A DNA stretch of 64,000 nt from Arthrobacter sp. SLBN-112 (GTDB lineage Bacteria; Actinomycetota; Actinomycetes; Actinomycetales; Micrococcaceae). The stretch spans positions 3,100,001 through 3,164,000 of the forward strand of contig NZ_JAUSXY010000001.1 of assembly GCF_030944625.1 (NCBI RefSeq), given 5' to 3'. The number at the start of each line of letters is the position of its first letter. The first letter of the stretch is position 1. A program made the position numbers and the translations under genes. A model generated the notes under the pieces. That model saw only the letters and a program-made list of their open reading frames with translations. It did no database searches and was not told where the DNA came from. Positions 44,271 to 53,509 of the stretch are shown piece by piece.

Positions 44271-47200
44271 TCAGCCTTTCGCCACCGCGAGCCAGCTGAT
44301 GACAGGGTCCGAAGCTCCGGCCTTCGTGACCGTGTAGGTGACCGTGGCAGGTTCGGCAAGGGTGAAGGAAACTGTCCCGGTGGCCGTCAAGCCCGGGGTG
44401 AGGTTCACGGGCGTGCCGTTGAAGGTTGTCGTTCCGATGGTTACTGCCTGCGACATTGGCCGGTTAACTCCCCACCATTCGTTGAATCCGGCGGTCAGCG
44501 TGTACGTGCCGGCGTCAAGCGGGAGGCGGTACTGGATGGGTTTGCCGGAGCCTGCCCAGAGTCCGGTGGAGTATTTGTCCGCCAGGTCTGTACCGCCTTT
44601 GACGGTGATCCCGTTGGGAACGTAGCCCCAGGACGTTGCCGCCGTGGAGGCTTGGTCGGCGTTGCCGTTCCGAAGCGGCAGCAACGCGGCGACGGCTTTG
44701 AACTGCGGCGAGGATTGGGCGGCGGTGACGCCGGAATCTATGTAGTAGGCAAGTCCGGCGGGGACAACCTCGAACTTGGCCGTGAACAGCTGCTGTTTGC
44801 CGTCCACGTAGGCGTCGTTCGTCCATCCGGTAGCAGGGAAGCCCGAATATGCCGTCCGCGCGGCAGACTTGCTGGCGTTGGACCAGGTAACGGGATGGCT
44901 CTGACCGTCGATGACAACCGTGGCTGGGAGGCTGCCGGTAGTGGTCAGGGCACCTGCGAGGCCCAGGTCCTTTTGGGTGTCCGTGACGTTGGCCGGCGTC
45001 AGGGCGTTCCAGGCGTTCGTGAGCCGTTGGACGAGCTGGGCCACGCCCGTCGTGTCCAGTCCGGGCTGTCCGTTGGAGGCTGCCTGGGCAGCGCTGCGTG
45101 TGGCCGCGAAAACGCTCCAGCTGGCCGCGGAATAGTCCGCAGCTGTAGGAGTGCCGACGGCATCGAGTGCGTTTGTGATCGGTGCGGTGTCCACCGTCCC
45201 TTTCACCACGCCGGCAATCGGTTCGAAGGCGTCGACGACGAGCGTCCCGGCTTTCAGGGTGAAGGTGGCGGTGTGGGCCCCGTCGGGCAGCCCGCGGAGG
45301 GTATAGGCCGCCTGCCGCTTGCCCGAGGCCACCGTCCCGGCGTTCCTCGCCAAGGGGGCCCCGTCCACCGAGACGTCGAGCAGGGCGGTGCCGTTGTTTC
45401 CGCCCATGACATCGACGCCGGTGCCCGTGAAGGGCACGGTGATGGTGGAACCGGCAGTGGAACTGGTTGAGGTAGTGCGGTTCCAGTTCATCGAATCACC
45501 GTTGGCTGCCTGGCGGGCCCACGTCCCGGCGTGCTGAATGGCCGGGTCCATGTTGTCGATAAGGCCGCCGGCATACGCGGTGTAACCCGGGACGGTCCGG
45601 ACCGTCAGGTTGTCGAATCCGGTCTTGTAGAAGCCGGAGCCGAGGTTCACCCGGCCGGCGAGTTCGGGGGCGGCATCCTGGTAGGTGGCAACAACCTTGC
45701 CGTCGATCGCTGCGGTGACCGTGTTGCCTGCGCCTGTCAGGGCCAAGTTGTATCCAGGTTCCGGGGCGACCGTGCCGCTCTGCACGGCAGTGTCGTGCTT
45801 GTACAGCGTCCACGCGCCGGATGCCTGGACGCGGATGTTATATGCGGCGCCGCCGATGGTCATGCCGTTCTGTTGGCGGATGCCAAGGGTTGCCAGGCCG
45901 CCGGCCGGGTCGGGGAAGGAGACGTCGACGGCGGCGGTGTAGTTCTGCCAGCGGTAGTCGCCCACGAGGGTGTTGGGAGAGGCCGGGTTCCAGGCTTTGG
46001 TGTCCTTCATGGACTGGTCGAGGTATTGGTAGAGCACATGGCCGCCGGCCGGACCGGCACCAACTTCCCAGGCACCGGTTTGGTCAACCATGTAGCGGGG
46101 CTGGTTTCCCCTGGATTCCAGGTAGCCCTGGACGGACCGGGTGGCGCCTTGGGTGCTGCCCTGCGGGGCTGCGGGCAGGGTGCCGCGCGAGTTGCCGTAG
46201 GGGGTGATGGCCCGTCCGGAACCGTTGGCCACCCCGACCTGGACGGGTCCTTCCTCGGTGTATTCGAAATCATCCGCGTACAGGAATTCATCCGAGGTGT
46301 TGGACTTTTTGCCGGTCGCGTCGGTATCCAGGACGGACGGGGCCGGAGTTTGCGGGAGCCGCTGTGCCATGGCCGGGTCGCTGCTCTTGTTCAGTGTGGT
46401 GAACGTGGCAATGGAGCGTGGGTTGACCGTATAGGAGTAGTTGCCGTCGGCGTCGGGTGTGATGGTGGCTGCCAGGTGGAGGTAATTCGCGTCGCCGGCC
46501 TGGCCGGGATCCGCGGCGCGGGTTTCCCAGACTTCCAGCCGGTTGTTGCCCAGCTTCATGTTCCGCGCCTTGATGCTGTAGGTCTTGACCTGGTCGCTGT
46601 CGTTCACCACTACGGTGGAGAAGTCTTTCTTGTCCGGCGCCGCAAGGGTCAGGTAGCTGGGTGCCCCGGTGGCGCCGTCGAGGTTTTCGGTGCCGCTGAC
46701 TCCGCTGTAGCTGGCCTGCGGTACAGCACGCCAGATCCCCGCACTGTTGGCGCTGTTCTCCCAGCCCATGGTGGCGAACTGGGTGAATTGCCGGAGCACG
46801 TACAGGGATGCGTCGTAGTGGATGCTGCCGGACCAGGGATCGTTGGCCGTGATGAGCTGCTTGCCGCTGTACTGGGCGCCGTCGTAGAACGAGCCGATGG
46901 CCGGCTGGAAGATGTAGTGGCTTCTCTTGGAGTCCGCGAAGCCCTTGACCAGGCGGTTGGCGACATCGAGCGCGCTCTGGACGCCGCCGATCCCGGTGCT
47001 GGCACCGCCCGGGCCCTCGGTGTTGTTTTCCCGGAATTCGGTCTTGCCGAAGGTGGCCACGCCCTCGCTGTACCAGACTTCCTTGTCCGCGCCGGTGGGA
47101 GTCTGGCCCTGGGCCAGTTTGGTGTACGGCATGTTCGTGCTGCTGTCAGCCGCGCCGTCGTACCTGTCTGCCGTGGTGTAGTGGTAACCCACGCCGTCCA

Positions 47201-48017
47201 CTGCCTTGAAGAGCTCGGCGTCGGTCAGCATGGCAGGGCCGATGTTCTTGGACGTGTTTTCATCCGAGGCGATGAGCTTGATCGCCTTGTAGGCCGCTGC
47301 GGCGTCATTCTGGCGGTTCGCCGGAATGCCGTAGCGCGGATCCGCGAAGTCGGTGTCGGAGACGATGGCGCCCTTGTACCACTTGACGAACGCCGTGTCC
47401 GGCTTGCTGGTCTCGTTGGTATCGGGGTCCACGTAGTCCACCATGTAGCCGTAGCGCGTATAGGCGTCGAGGACGGTCTCTTTGTACCACTTGTAGACGG
47501 CGTCGTAGCCTGGGCCGGAACCTTGGTTCCAGGCGTTCTGGACCCATTCCGGCATGGTCCAGCGGAGGATGGATACCTTCAGGTTGGCGTTGACGGTCTT
47601 TGCGTCGGCGGCCAGCTGGAAGCCCGGGGACCGGGAGGAGTCGGCCAGTTCGTCCGCGGTGCGCATGGTGGCAGGGTCGGAGCCGGTGGAGTTGTTGGTG
47701 TCCGATCCCATTTCGATCTTCACGTGGTCGATCAGGGGGTTGGGGCCGCCGAACATGGTGTCGATCATTTGCCAGTACTGGTCTGGGTGCTCCGCCTTGT
47801 AGTCCATGAGCAGGTTGCTGGTCGAGTTGGCGCTGACGAGGCCCAGTCCCTTGTAGGTGAGGCCATTGGCGTTGTCCGCCAGGACGTCGTTCCCGTCCAC
47901 GAGGATCTGGACCGGAGCGTTGTCCGCCTGGGCGGTGGGAGCGGCCAGCAGTCCTGCGGCCAGGGCGGTGGCGGTAAGCAGCAGGACTGCCGGCCGTCCG
48001 CGGGTGGTTGAGGTCAT
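44271..48017 (-). CDS. Secreted multidomain GH59-like galactosidase
   Basis: A 1248-residue exported enzyme of the galactocerebrosidase family. The signal peptide is residues 1-31. The catalytic barrel spans about 36-370; LADNANGLTYKGLGLVSAN opens it. The likely acid/base is Glu202 (DTNETSKPD) and the nucleophile Glu318 (VWYSEGVATF). A beta-sandwich and a lectin-like region (about 580-780, YADDFEYTEEG and on) follow. The C-terminus adds a carbohydrate-binding wedge, a FIVAR-like helical module (about 950-1015), a bacterial Ig-like domain and a final binding module. It probably cleaves beta-galactosides of a plant or microbial polymer outside the cell. Confidence 0.88.
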   Translation of the reverse strand: MTSTTRGRPAVLLLTATALAAGLLAAPTAQADNAPVQILVDGNDVLADNANGLTYKGLGLVSANSTSNLLMDYKAEHPDQYWQMIDTMFGGPNPLIDHVKIEMGSDTNNSTGSDPATMRTADELADSSRSPGFQLAADAKTVNANLKVSILRWTMPEWVQNAWNQGSGPGYDAVYKWYKETVLDAYTRYGYMVDYVDPDTNETSKPDTAFVKWYKGAIVSDTDFADPRYGIPANRQNDAAAAYKAIKLIASDENTSKNIGPAMLTDAELFKAVDGVGYHYTTADRYDGAADSSTNMPYTKLAQGQTPTGADKEVWYSEGVATFGKTEFRENNTEGPGGASTGIGGVQSALDVANRLVKGFADSKRSHYIFQPAIGSFYDGAQYSGKQLITANDPWSGSIHYDASLYVLRQFTQFATMGWENSANSAGIWRAVPQASYSGVSGTENLDGATGAPSYLTLAAPDKKDFSTVVVNDSDQVKTYSIKARNMKLGNNRLEVWETRAADPGQAGDANYLHLAATITPDADGNYSYTVNPRSIATFTTLNKSSDPAMAQRLPQTPAPSVLDTDATGKKSNTSDEFLYADDFEYTEEGPVQVGVANGSGRAITPYGNSRGTLPAAPQGSTQGATRSVQGYLESRGNQPRYMVDQTGAWEVGAGPAGGHVLYQYLDQSMKDTKAWNPASPNTLVGDYRWQNYTAAVDVSFPDPAGGLATLGIRQQNGMTIGGAAYNIRVQASGAWTLYKHDTAVQSGTVAPEPGYNLALTGAGNTVTAAIDGKVVATYQDAAPELAGRVNLGSGFYKTGFDNLTVRTVPGYTAYAGGLIDNMDPAIQHAGTWARQAANGDSMNWNRTTSTSSTAGSTITVPFTGTGVDVMGGNNGTALLDVSVDGAPLARNAGTVASGKRQAAYTLRGLPDGAHTATFTLKAGTLVVDAFEPIAGVVKGTVDTAPITNALDAVGTPTAADYSAASWSVFAATRSAAQAASNGQPGLDTTGVAQLVQRLTNAWNALTPANVTDTQKDLGLAGALTTTGSLPATVVIDGQSHPVTWSNASKSAARTAYSGFPATGWTNDAYVDGKQQLFTAKFEVVPAGLAYYIDSGVTAAQSSPQFKAVAALLPLRNGNADQASTAATSWGYVPNGITVKGGTDLADKYSTGLWAGSGKPIQYRLPLDAGTYTLTAGFNEWWGVNRPMSQAVTIGTTTFNGTPVNLTPGLTATGTVSFTLAEPATVTYTVTKAGASDPVISWLAVAKG

Positions 48018-48145
48018 TTGTTCGACAACTCCTTTGTGTCAATGAGCGTGGGTGCGGGGGTGCGTCAGGCTGCGGCAGGTGCGGTCCCTTGAAGCAGGCG
48101 GCCGGCTGGGTGTGCCCCGCTCCCAAACACTAAATGTGCTGTCAC

Positions 48146-48186
48146 GTTCGATCCACGAAGTAGTCGCGGTTGATCAGATTCGATCC
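48146..48186. promoter_or_regulatory. TTCGATC elements upstream of the GH59 gene
   Basis: GTTCGATCC (48146-48154) and GATTCGATCC (48177-48186) repeat, 31 bases apart, in the 188 bases between the GH59 start and the end of the DUF2264 gene. The same core occurs before the heparinase gene, GTTCGATCT (53367-53375). They are candidate sites of the DeoR/LacI-type regulator encoded between them. Confidence 0.45.
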
Positions 48187-48205
48187 GCCCCGGTCACGTG
48201 TCCGG

Positions 48206-50128
48206 TCAGGCGGACTGGGGCCGGAGCTTCCCCCACACGTCGGACGGGTCCACGGACGTGCCGTCGGCAAACACGAACACGCCATCCGGGCGGAACCCGG
48301 CGGCGTCCAGTTCCGCGGTGAGTCCGCTCCCGCCGAGTCCGACGACGGCCGCATAGTCTCCGTCAGCTGCCGCACCGGCGGTGCCGGTCCACGGAACGGC
48401 CACGTGCTCCCCCACCGGGTGCGGTGTGGCCGACAGCCATGTGCCGGTGTCATCAAGGTCCTGCCCCCAGCTCACGGGACGGACCACGCTGCTGAGCACG
48501 GACCCGGCGGGGACCGGCCACCCGCCGATCCGCAGCCGTGCGCCCGCCCCGGACGCCCCGCGCACACGCACCAGTCGCAGTTCGACGGCGCCGCGCGTCA
48601 TCGATACCACGGTCACTTCCGGACCGGGCGTGGCAGACCCCGCAGCTCCGCTGCCGTGGTCCGGACCGCCGTGGGGATCGATGGTGATCCAGTGCGTGGC
48701 CGCACGGGAGGCCCCCACCTGCACCCCGCCGGCGCGGAACTGGCCCAGGAACTCAAAACCGGTGCGGTGCGTCAGCCGCCCGCCGGCATCGGCGAACACC
48801 ACGGCGTTGTCCAGGGACTCGGACTCCAGGTCCGGGAACGTGGCCGTGGAGTAGCCTAGGCGGGCGTACAGCGGTGAGTCGGCCACCCGGGTTCCGGGGT
48901 TGGCGTGGTCGGTTCCATGGTTGCGGACCCGGACTACGCCGTCCGCTGCCGTGCCGTCCACCTGCCAGCCCGGGGCGGTGATGAACAGCCGGGTGTCTCC
49001 GGTTTCCACCGGCAGCGGCTCCTCGACGGCGGTCCACACCGGGTGTTCCGCCGGAAGGGCCAGGCCCAGCATCCCCTTGGCCGCCCAGTAGGGTGAGCCT
49101 GCGCCGGAATAGGACTGCTTCATTCCCGGGAACTCGCCGTGGAACCCAATGGTAAGCAGGCCGTCGTCGTTCGTGGCCCCGCGGCCCATGAAGTACGCCA
49201 GGACACCGGACGCCGCCCGCCGCGAAACACCGGGGCTCAACCGGGTATGGCCCAGCAGCTGGCCACTCCAGAACGGGGCCGCGGCCGCAAAGCGGTAGAT
49301 CAGGCTGCGGCCCTGCACCAGGGGCGCACCGTCGGCCCCCACCAGGTGGACGGCGTCGTCGAGGAAGTCCGCCAGCCGCCCGCCGTCCAGCGCCGCCCTT
49401 GCCTGCACCCGCGGATCCCCGGGCGCCATGAGTTGCAGCAACTGCGGATACACCTGGAAGGCCCAGCCCACGTAGTGGTCGTACGCGCGCTCCGGTCCGT
49501 CGGCGAACCAGCCGTGGCCGCGGTGGAGCGAGTCGTGGACGGCCAGGCCGGCGTCGATGTCCGCATCGGAGGACCTGCCGCCAACGCCGGCAAGGAACAT
49601 TTCCACGACGATCTGGAACCACACCCAGTTGATCGGCGGGTATGTTTCGCCAATCACCGTCTCGAACCAGGCGATCAGCTGTTCCTGGACCCGGCGGGGC
49701 AATGTGTCCCAGAGGACGTCGCGGGTCAGGGCCAGGCCGACGGCCAGCGATGCGGCTTCCACTTTGGCCTGGTCCAGTTCGCCCGGCGTGGGCCAGCGGC
49801 CCGGGTTGGCAGGGTCGGTGCCGGCGTCGAGCCCCTGCGCGTACCAGTCCGCGAGCCAGCGTGTGCCTTGCGGGTCTCCCGCGATCCGGAAGGAGGCGAG
49901 CAGGAAGGTCCGGGCGAACGCTTCGAGCGAGTCGCTTCGGGGACCGTAGGCGCTGGTGGCGCCCGGAAGGAACAGGTTGGCGTGGTCGTCGGTGGCGAAT
50001 CTGTGCGCCGAGCGCAGCAGGTGGTCTGCGTAGGCGCACCAGTGGTCGCGGGTGAGCCCGGTGAATGGCGACAATTCCCGGTCCAGCGGGGGAAGGACAA
50101 GGGCGACGGGACGTGCAGGGACAGGCAT
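48206..50128 (-). CDS. DUF2264-family protein
   Basis: A 640-residue protein with no signal peptide. The N-terminal 380 residues form an alpha/alpha barrel-like DUF2264 region (SPFTGLTRDHWCAYADHLL, INWVWFQIVVEMFLAGVGG, YDHYVGWAFQVYPQLLQ). The C-terminal part is beta-rich, with VDGTAADGVVRVRNHGTDH and THWITIDPHGGPDHG. The family is common in polysaccharide loci and may act on uronic-acid sugars, but no reaction is proven. It is in the same block as the GH59 and heparinase genes. Confidence 0.82.
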   Translation of the reverse strand: MPVPARPVALVLPPLDRELSPFTGLTRDHWCAYADHLLRSAHRFATDDHANLFLPGATSAYGPRSDSLEAFARTFLLASFRIAGDPQGTRWLADWYAQGLDAGTDPANPGRWPTPGELDQAKVEAASLAVGLALTRDVLWDTLPRRVQEQLIAWFETVIGETYPPINWVWFQIVVEMFLAGVGGRSSDADIDAGLAVHDSLHRGHGWFADGPERAYDHYVGWAFQVYPQLLQLMAPGDPRVQARAALDGGRLADFLDDAVHLVGADGAPLVQGRSLIYRFAAAAPFWSGQLLGHTRLSPGVSRRAASGVLAYFMGRGATNDDGLLTIGFHGEFPGMKQSYSGAGSPYWAAKGMLGLALPAEHPVWTAVEEPLPVETGDTRLFITAPGWQVDGTAADGVVRVRNHGTDHANPGTRVADSPLYARLGYSTATFPDLESESLDNAVVFADAGGRLTHRTGFEFLGQFRAGGVQVGASRAATHWITIDPHGGPDHGSGAAGSATPGPEVTVVSMTRGAVELRLVRVRGASGAGARLRIGGWPVPAGSVLSSVVRPVSWGQDLDDTGTWLSATPHPVGEHVAVPWTGTAGAAADGDYAAVVGLGGSGLTAELDAAGFRPDGVFVFADGTSVDPSDVWGKLRPQSA

Positions 50129-50196
50129 GGGTTCCTAGGTTGGGCTGGTTGCCCGCGGGCCGGGCAGTGGGTGGCCGCTGCGGGGCGGCATCATGT

Positions 50197-51342
50197 TTAC
50201 AGCGAGTCCAGCAGCACACCCGTGGCAGCGCGCGGTGCCCCCACCGATGAATCACGCAGGATCAGGTCGGGATTCAGTTCCACCCGGTGCACCGGCCGCA
50301 TCCGTCCTTCGGCGAGCCGGGCGGCCATGAGCTGCACCGCCACCTTGCCTACGTACTGCTTGGGCGGGCGGACGGCTGAAATGGCGGGTTCGCCGAGGTA
50401 GGCCACCTCGTCGTCGTATCCCACCACCGCGAGGTCCCCCGGCACGGCCAGGCCGCGGTCCACGCAGTGCTGGACGAACGCGACCGCCTGGGTATCCGAA
50501 TGCACCAGCATGGCGGTGGTACCGCTGCTGGTGCACAGTGCCAGCACCTGGTCGAAGTGCTTTGCCCGTTCACCGTTGACGTGCTTCACCGAGTCTTCCA
50601 GGACCGCTCCCTGGACCGGAATCTTGAGCGCGGTGAGGGCCTGTTGCCAGCCCCGGACAACATGCGGGCTGGTGGGGCTGGCGGAGTCCGTCAGGCAGCC
50701 GATCCGCCGGTGTCCTTCCTGCCACAGGTGCCGTACGGCCATACCGGCGCCAAAGGAGTGGTCCGTGGCCACCCACTCGAGCCGGTGCGCCGGAACCTCG
50801 GGCGGCGAGCGCCGCTCGGCCAGCACCACCGGGATGGGCAGGGCATTAAGCCACCGCAGCAGGTCCTGTCCGTGCTCCCCGCCCATGTCCGGCGCCACGA
50901 TCAGTCCGTCGATGTTCTGGGTATCCAGGAGGGCCTGGACCTGCCGGCGGTTGTCTGCCGCGTCATAGGCGGACCCGCGGACCAGGATCCGGAGGTTCTG
51001 AACTTCCGCTTCGGCGCGCGCCCCGCTGATCACCTGCGGCCAGTAGTAGTCCAGCGACGGGACCACCATGCCGATCGAATAGCTGTGGTTTGCGGGCCGG
51101 CCCGCCGCGGCGCGGTCCAGGGGGCTGGGCAGCGTGGCACCGCCGTGGACCCGGGACACAAGCCCTTCATCGGCCAGGGTGTTCACGTCGCGGCGGATGG
51201 TCAGCTCACTCACCCCGAGCTTGGCCGCAATGTCCCTGACGGTGATGGCGCCGTGCGCGCGCAGCTCCTCCATGAGCCGTTCCCTGCGCTGCAGCGAAAA
51301 CAGCGACTTTCCTTCCGCGCCGGGGGATTTTTCAGGACTCAT
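50197..51342 (-). CDS. Chimeric regulator: DeoR-type HTH plus LacI-type sugar-binding domain
   Basis: A 381-residue transcription factor. Residues about 19-70 are a DeoR-type winged helix (ITVRDIAAKLGVSELTIRRD...VSRVHGGAT). Residues about 87-375 form a periplasmic-binding-protein-like effector domain (IGMVVPSLDYYWPQVISGA, VNGERAKHFDQVLAL, LAVVGYDDEVAYLGEPAISA) as in LacI/GalR. LacI proteins usually have a different HTH, so this is a domain swap. Its start codon overlaps the end of the upstream heparinase gene (ATGA). It probably represses this locus in response to an oligosaccharide. Confidence 0.9.
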   Translation of the reverse strand: MSPEKSPGAEGKSLFSLQRRERLMEELRAHGAITVRDIAAKLGVSELTIRRDVNTLADEGLVSRVHGGATLPSPLDRAAAGRPANHSYSIGMVVPSLDYYWPQVISGARAEAEVQNLRILVRGSAYDAADNRRQVQALLDTQNIDGLIVAPDMGGEHGQDLLRWLNALPIPVVLAERRSPPEVPAHRLEWVATDHSFGAGMAVRHLWQEGHRRIGCLTDSASPTSPHVVRGWQQALTALKIPVQGAVLEDSVKHVNGERAKHFDQVLALCTSSGTTAMLVHSDTQAVAFVQHCVDRGLAVPGDLAVVGYDDEVAYLGEPAISAVRPPKQYVGKVAVQLMAARLAEGRMRPVHRVELNPDLILRDSSVGAPRAATGVLLDSL

Positions 51343-53348
51343 GGTGTTGCCTCCACTGTAAGGGTGAATGCGCCTGCAGTGCCGGACGGGGTTGGCACGC
51401 GGAAGCGCAGGCGGGTGAGTCTCGGTCCCCAGACAGCGGACAGCAGCGGGTCTTCAAGGTGCCATTCGTCCACGAGGACGACGGCGGATCCCGGCTCCCA
51501 GCGCAGGGCGGCTCCCCGTGCGGTTGCCGCGGCGCCTCCCGAGTCCGCTCCGGGGATACCGGCCGGGTGGATGTCCGCGCTGCCCTCCGGACCGACGCGG
51601 ACGGTGCCGGCCGCCAGGAAGGTGATGTCGACGTCGGACGCAGGCCCGTGCGGCGCTGTCCCGTGCGAGACTCCTCCGTGCGGCCCGGCCGGGAGGTCCC
51701 AGCGGTCCGCAATGGTGATCCGGCCCGTGGCCCGGTCCAGGGTGGCCGTGCGGATCCACTGGTGCGGCTGCATTCCGTAGGCTGCGCCCAGCGCGAGTTG
51801 AAGGCCCGGGTGCTCCGCGGTGGGCTGCTCCAGGACCTCCGCCGCGAATTGGCTGCCTGTTCCCTGCTCCATTCCGAGGGGAGCGGGGACATTGTGCCAG
51901 TTGCTCTGCATGGCACGGATTTCGTAGCGGTCCGGACCAAACGTCTTGGCGGTGTAAGTGGGCTGGCCCGCATCCACCAGCAACGGCGTGCCGTCCACGG
52001 CAACCACCACCGATCCGACGTCGCGGTGGTTGTGGTGTTCGCCGTTGTGGCCGCCCTTTGCGGCAAGCAGCAGGCCGCGGGTGGAACCTGCTGTTTCCCG
52101 GGCCACCATGATCTGGACGGAGGGCAGGTACGTGAACGGCACCAGCGGGACGGTGTCCTTCACGCCCTGGTGATGCTCGGGCGCCGGTGCACCCCGGAAC
52201 AGCGAGTGCAGGACACGGCCCAGCCCGGCGGCCGCATCCGGCGACCCGGCGATCATCGAGGCTGCGTGCTGTGCCGCGTCCCCGTCCCCCAGGCGCACCG
52301 CCCAGCGGTGGAGCATGTCCCACGGAAGTGCCGCGGCGGCGCGTGCGGGACCGTCCGCGACGTTCAGGAACCATGTGCCGCCGATGTGCATCCGGTGCGG
52401 GAAGGCAACGAGCTCCCGGACTACCGGCAAGCCGGCACCGAGGGCGCCACCGGTGGCCTCCTCCAGCAGGGCCAGGCCCTCCAAGGCCCGGCCCGCCCCG
52501 TTCCACCAGTAGGCAAATCCTTCGTCGATGGCGCCGTCCGCGGGGATGGAGGCCAGGAAACGGTCCATGCCCTCGATGCAGCGGGCCAGGACCCGGGCCT
52601 GCAGGCCGGGATCGTCCACCAGGAACAGCGCGGCGGCGATGAGGTTCGAATGGATCCACGGATTCCAGTTGTGGACATCACCGTCCAGGCCCAGCCAGTG
52701 CCAGTCGAGCCGCTCCAGGAAGGGCCGGATCACACGCCGGTGGGTTTCCTCGCGCAGGCGCCGCCGCAGGCCGGGGGCCCGGCTGTCCAGGCCGGCGCCC
52801 AGGACGTGGTCCAGCCAAGCCAACTGGGCAGCCACCTCGCCCGCGCCCAGGTCCAGGAACGGCTGCCCTTGGTCCGGCACCACCTCCCCGGAGCGGCGGA
52901 AAATGTCATCGTGTGCCGCCCAGCACCAGGAGCTCTGTTCGCAGAGAAGGGAGGCGCCGTCCACAACCTCATCAAGCCACAGCTCGGCTTCACCGCGGTC
53001 AGTGGCCGTCAGGGCCATTACCACGGCACGGGTGAGCCTCTGCTGGCGGGCGGCCACCAGATCCTCATAGGCGGTGCGGTTGCCGTCACGGAAGTATCGC
53101 GCGTATTGGGAAACCAGGGGCTGCGGCCAGGCGGTTCCGCGTTCCTGGGCTGCCTGATGCTGCAGCGGCGCCAATCCGGTGCCGGCCACAGAGTGCCAGG
53201 CCGGATCGCCTGCCGGACGGACGGGTATGCGGGCCTTTGCGCCATCGAGTGCGCGCAGCAGTTCATCAGGGTGGGCGTGCGTTCCCCACGCCGAGGCAAG
53301 GGGGGCGCCGGGCGGCAGTGCCACGGCGGGGGTCAGCTGAGCTGGCAT
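51339..53348 (-). CDS. Heparinase II/III-family polysaccharide lyase
   Basis: A 669-residue protein without a signal peptide. An N-terminal alpha/alpha toroid (about 50-380) precedes the heparinase II/III-like beta-sandwich. The NGEHHNHRDVGSVVVAVDGTPLLVD segment near residue 440 is the family hallmark. It should cleave uronic-acid-containing oligosaccharides by beta-elimination inside the cell. The ATG at 53348 is used; the TTG one codon earlier is unnecessary. It overlaps the downstream regulator gene by four bases. Confidence 0.9.
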   Translation of the reverse strand: MPAQLTPAVALPPGAPLASAWGTHAHPDELLRALDGAKARIPVRPAGDPAWHSVAGTGLAPLQHQAAQERGTAWPQPLVSQYARYFRDGNRTAYEDLVAARQQRLTRAVVMALTATDRGEAELWLDEVVDGASLLCEQSSWCWAAHDDIFRRSGEVVPDQGQPFLDLGAGEVAAQLAWLDHVLGAGLDSRAPGLRRRLREETHRRVIRPFLERLDWHWLGLDGDVHNWNPWIHSNLIAAALFLVDDPGLQARVLARCIEGMDRFLASIPADGAIDEGFAYWWNGAGRALEGLALLEEATGGALGAGLPVVRELVAFPHRMHIGGTWFLNVADGPARAAAALPWDMLHRWAVRLGDGDAAQHAASMIAGSPDAAAGLGRVLHSLFRGAPAPEHHQGVKDTVPLVPFTYLPSVQIMVARETAGSTRGLLLAAKGGHNGEHHNHRDVGSVVVAVDGTPLLVDAGQPTYTAKTFGPDRYEIRAMQSNWHNVPAPLGMEQGTGSQFAAEVLEQPTAEHPGLQLALGAAYGMQPHQWIRTATLDRATGRITIADRWDLPAGPHGGVSHGTAPHGPASDVDITFLAAGTVRVGPEGSADIHPAGIPGADSGGAAATARGAALRWEPGSAVVLVDEWHLEDPLLSAVWGPRLTRLRFRVPTPSGTAGAFTLTVEATP

Positions 53349-53366
53349 CAAAAAATCGATTCTGTT

Positions 53367-53393
53367 GTTCGATCTTGATCGTTTAAGAACGAT
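53367..53393. promoter_or_regulatory. Palindrome in the divergent heparinase / dehydrogenase promoter
   Basis: ATCGTTTAAGAACGAT (53378-53393) is an inverted repeat with six-base arms and a four-base centre, next to GTTCGATCT (53367-53375). It lies 30 bases before the heparinase start and about 120 before the divergent dehydrogenase start. It is a candidate operator for the chimeric regulator. Confidence 0.55.
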
Positions 53394-53509
53394 ACAGGTT
53401 ATCTTGGTTGTTCTGTCTTGTTCATGAGTATGTACTGATTGTTAGATGTGATGCAAGACATGAACAGCGGTCCGATCCGCTCTCCACCCGACAATGAAAG
53501 GAGGCCCGA

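Noticed and set aside
45531..48011. An 826-codon plus-strand frame
   Set aside because: Antisense to the GH59-like gene, a shadow of GC-rich codons.
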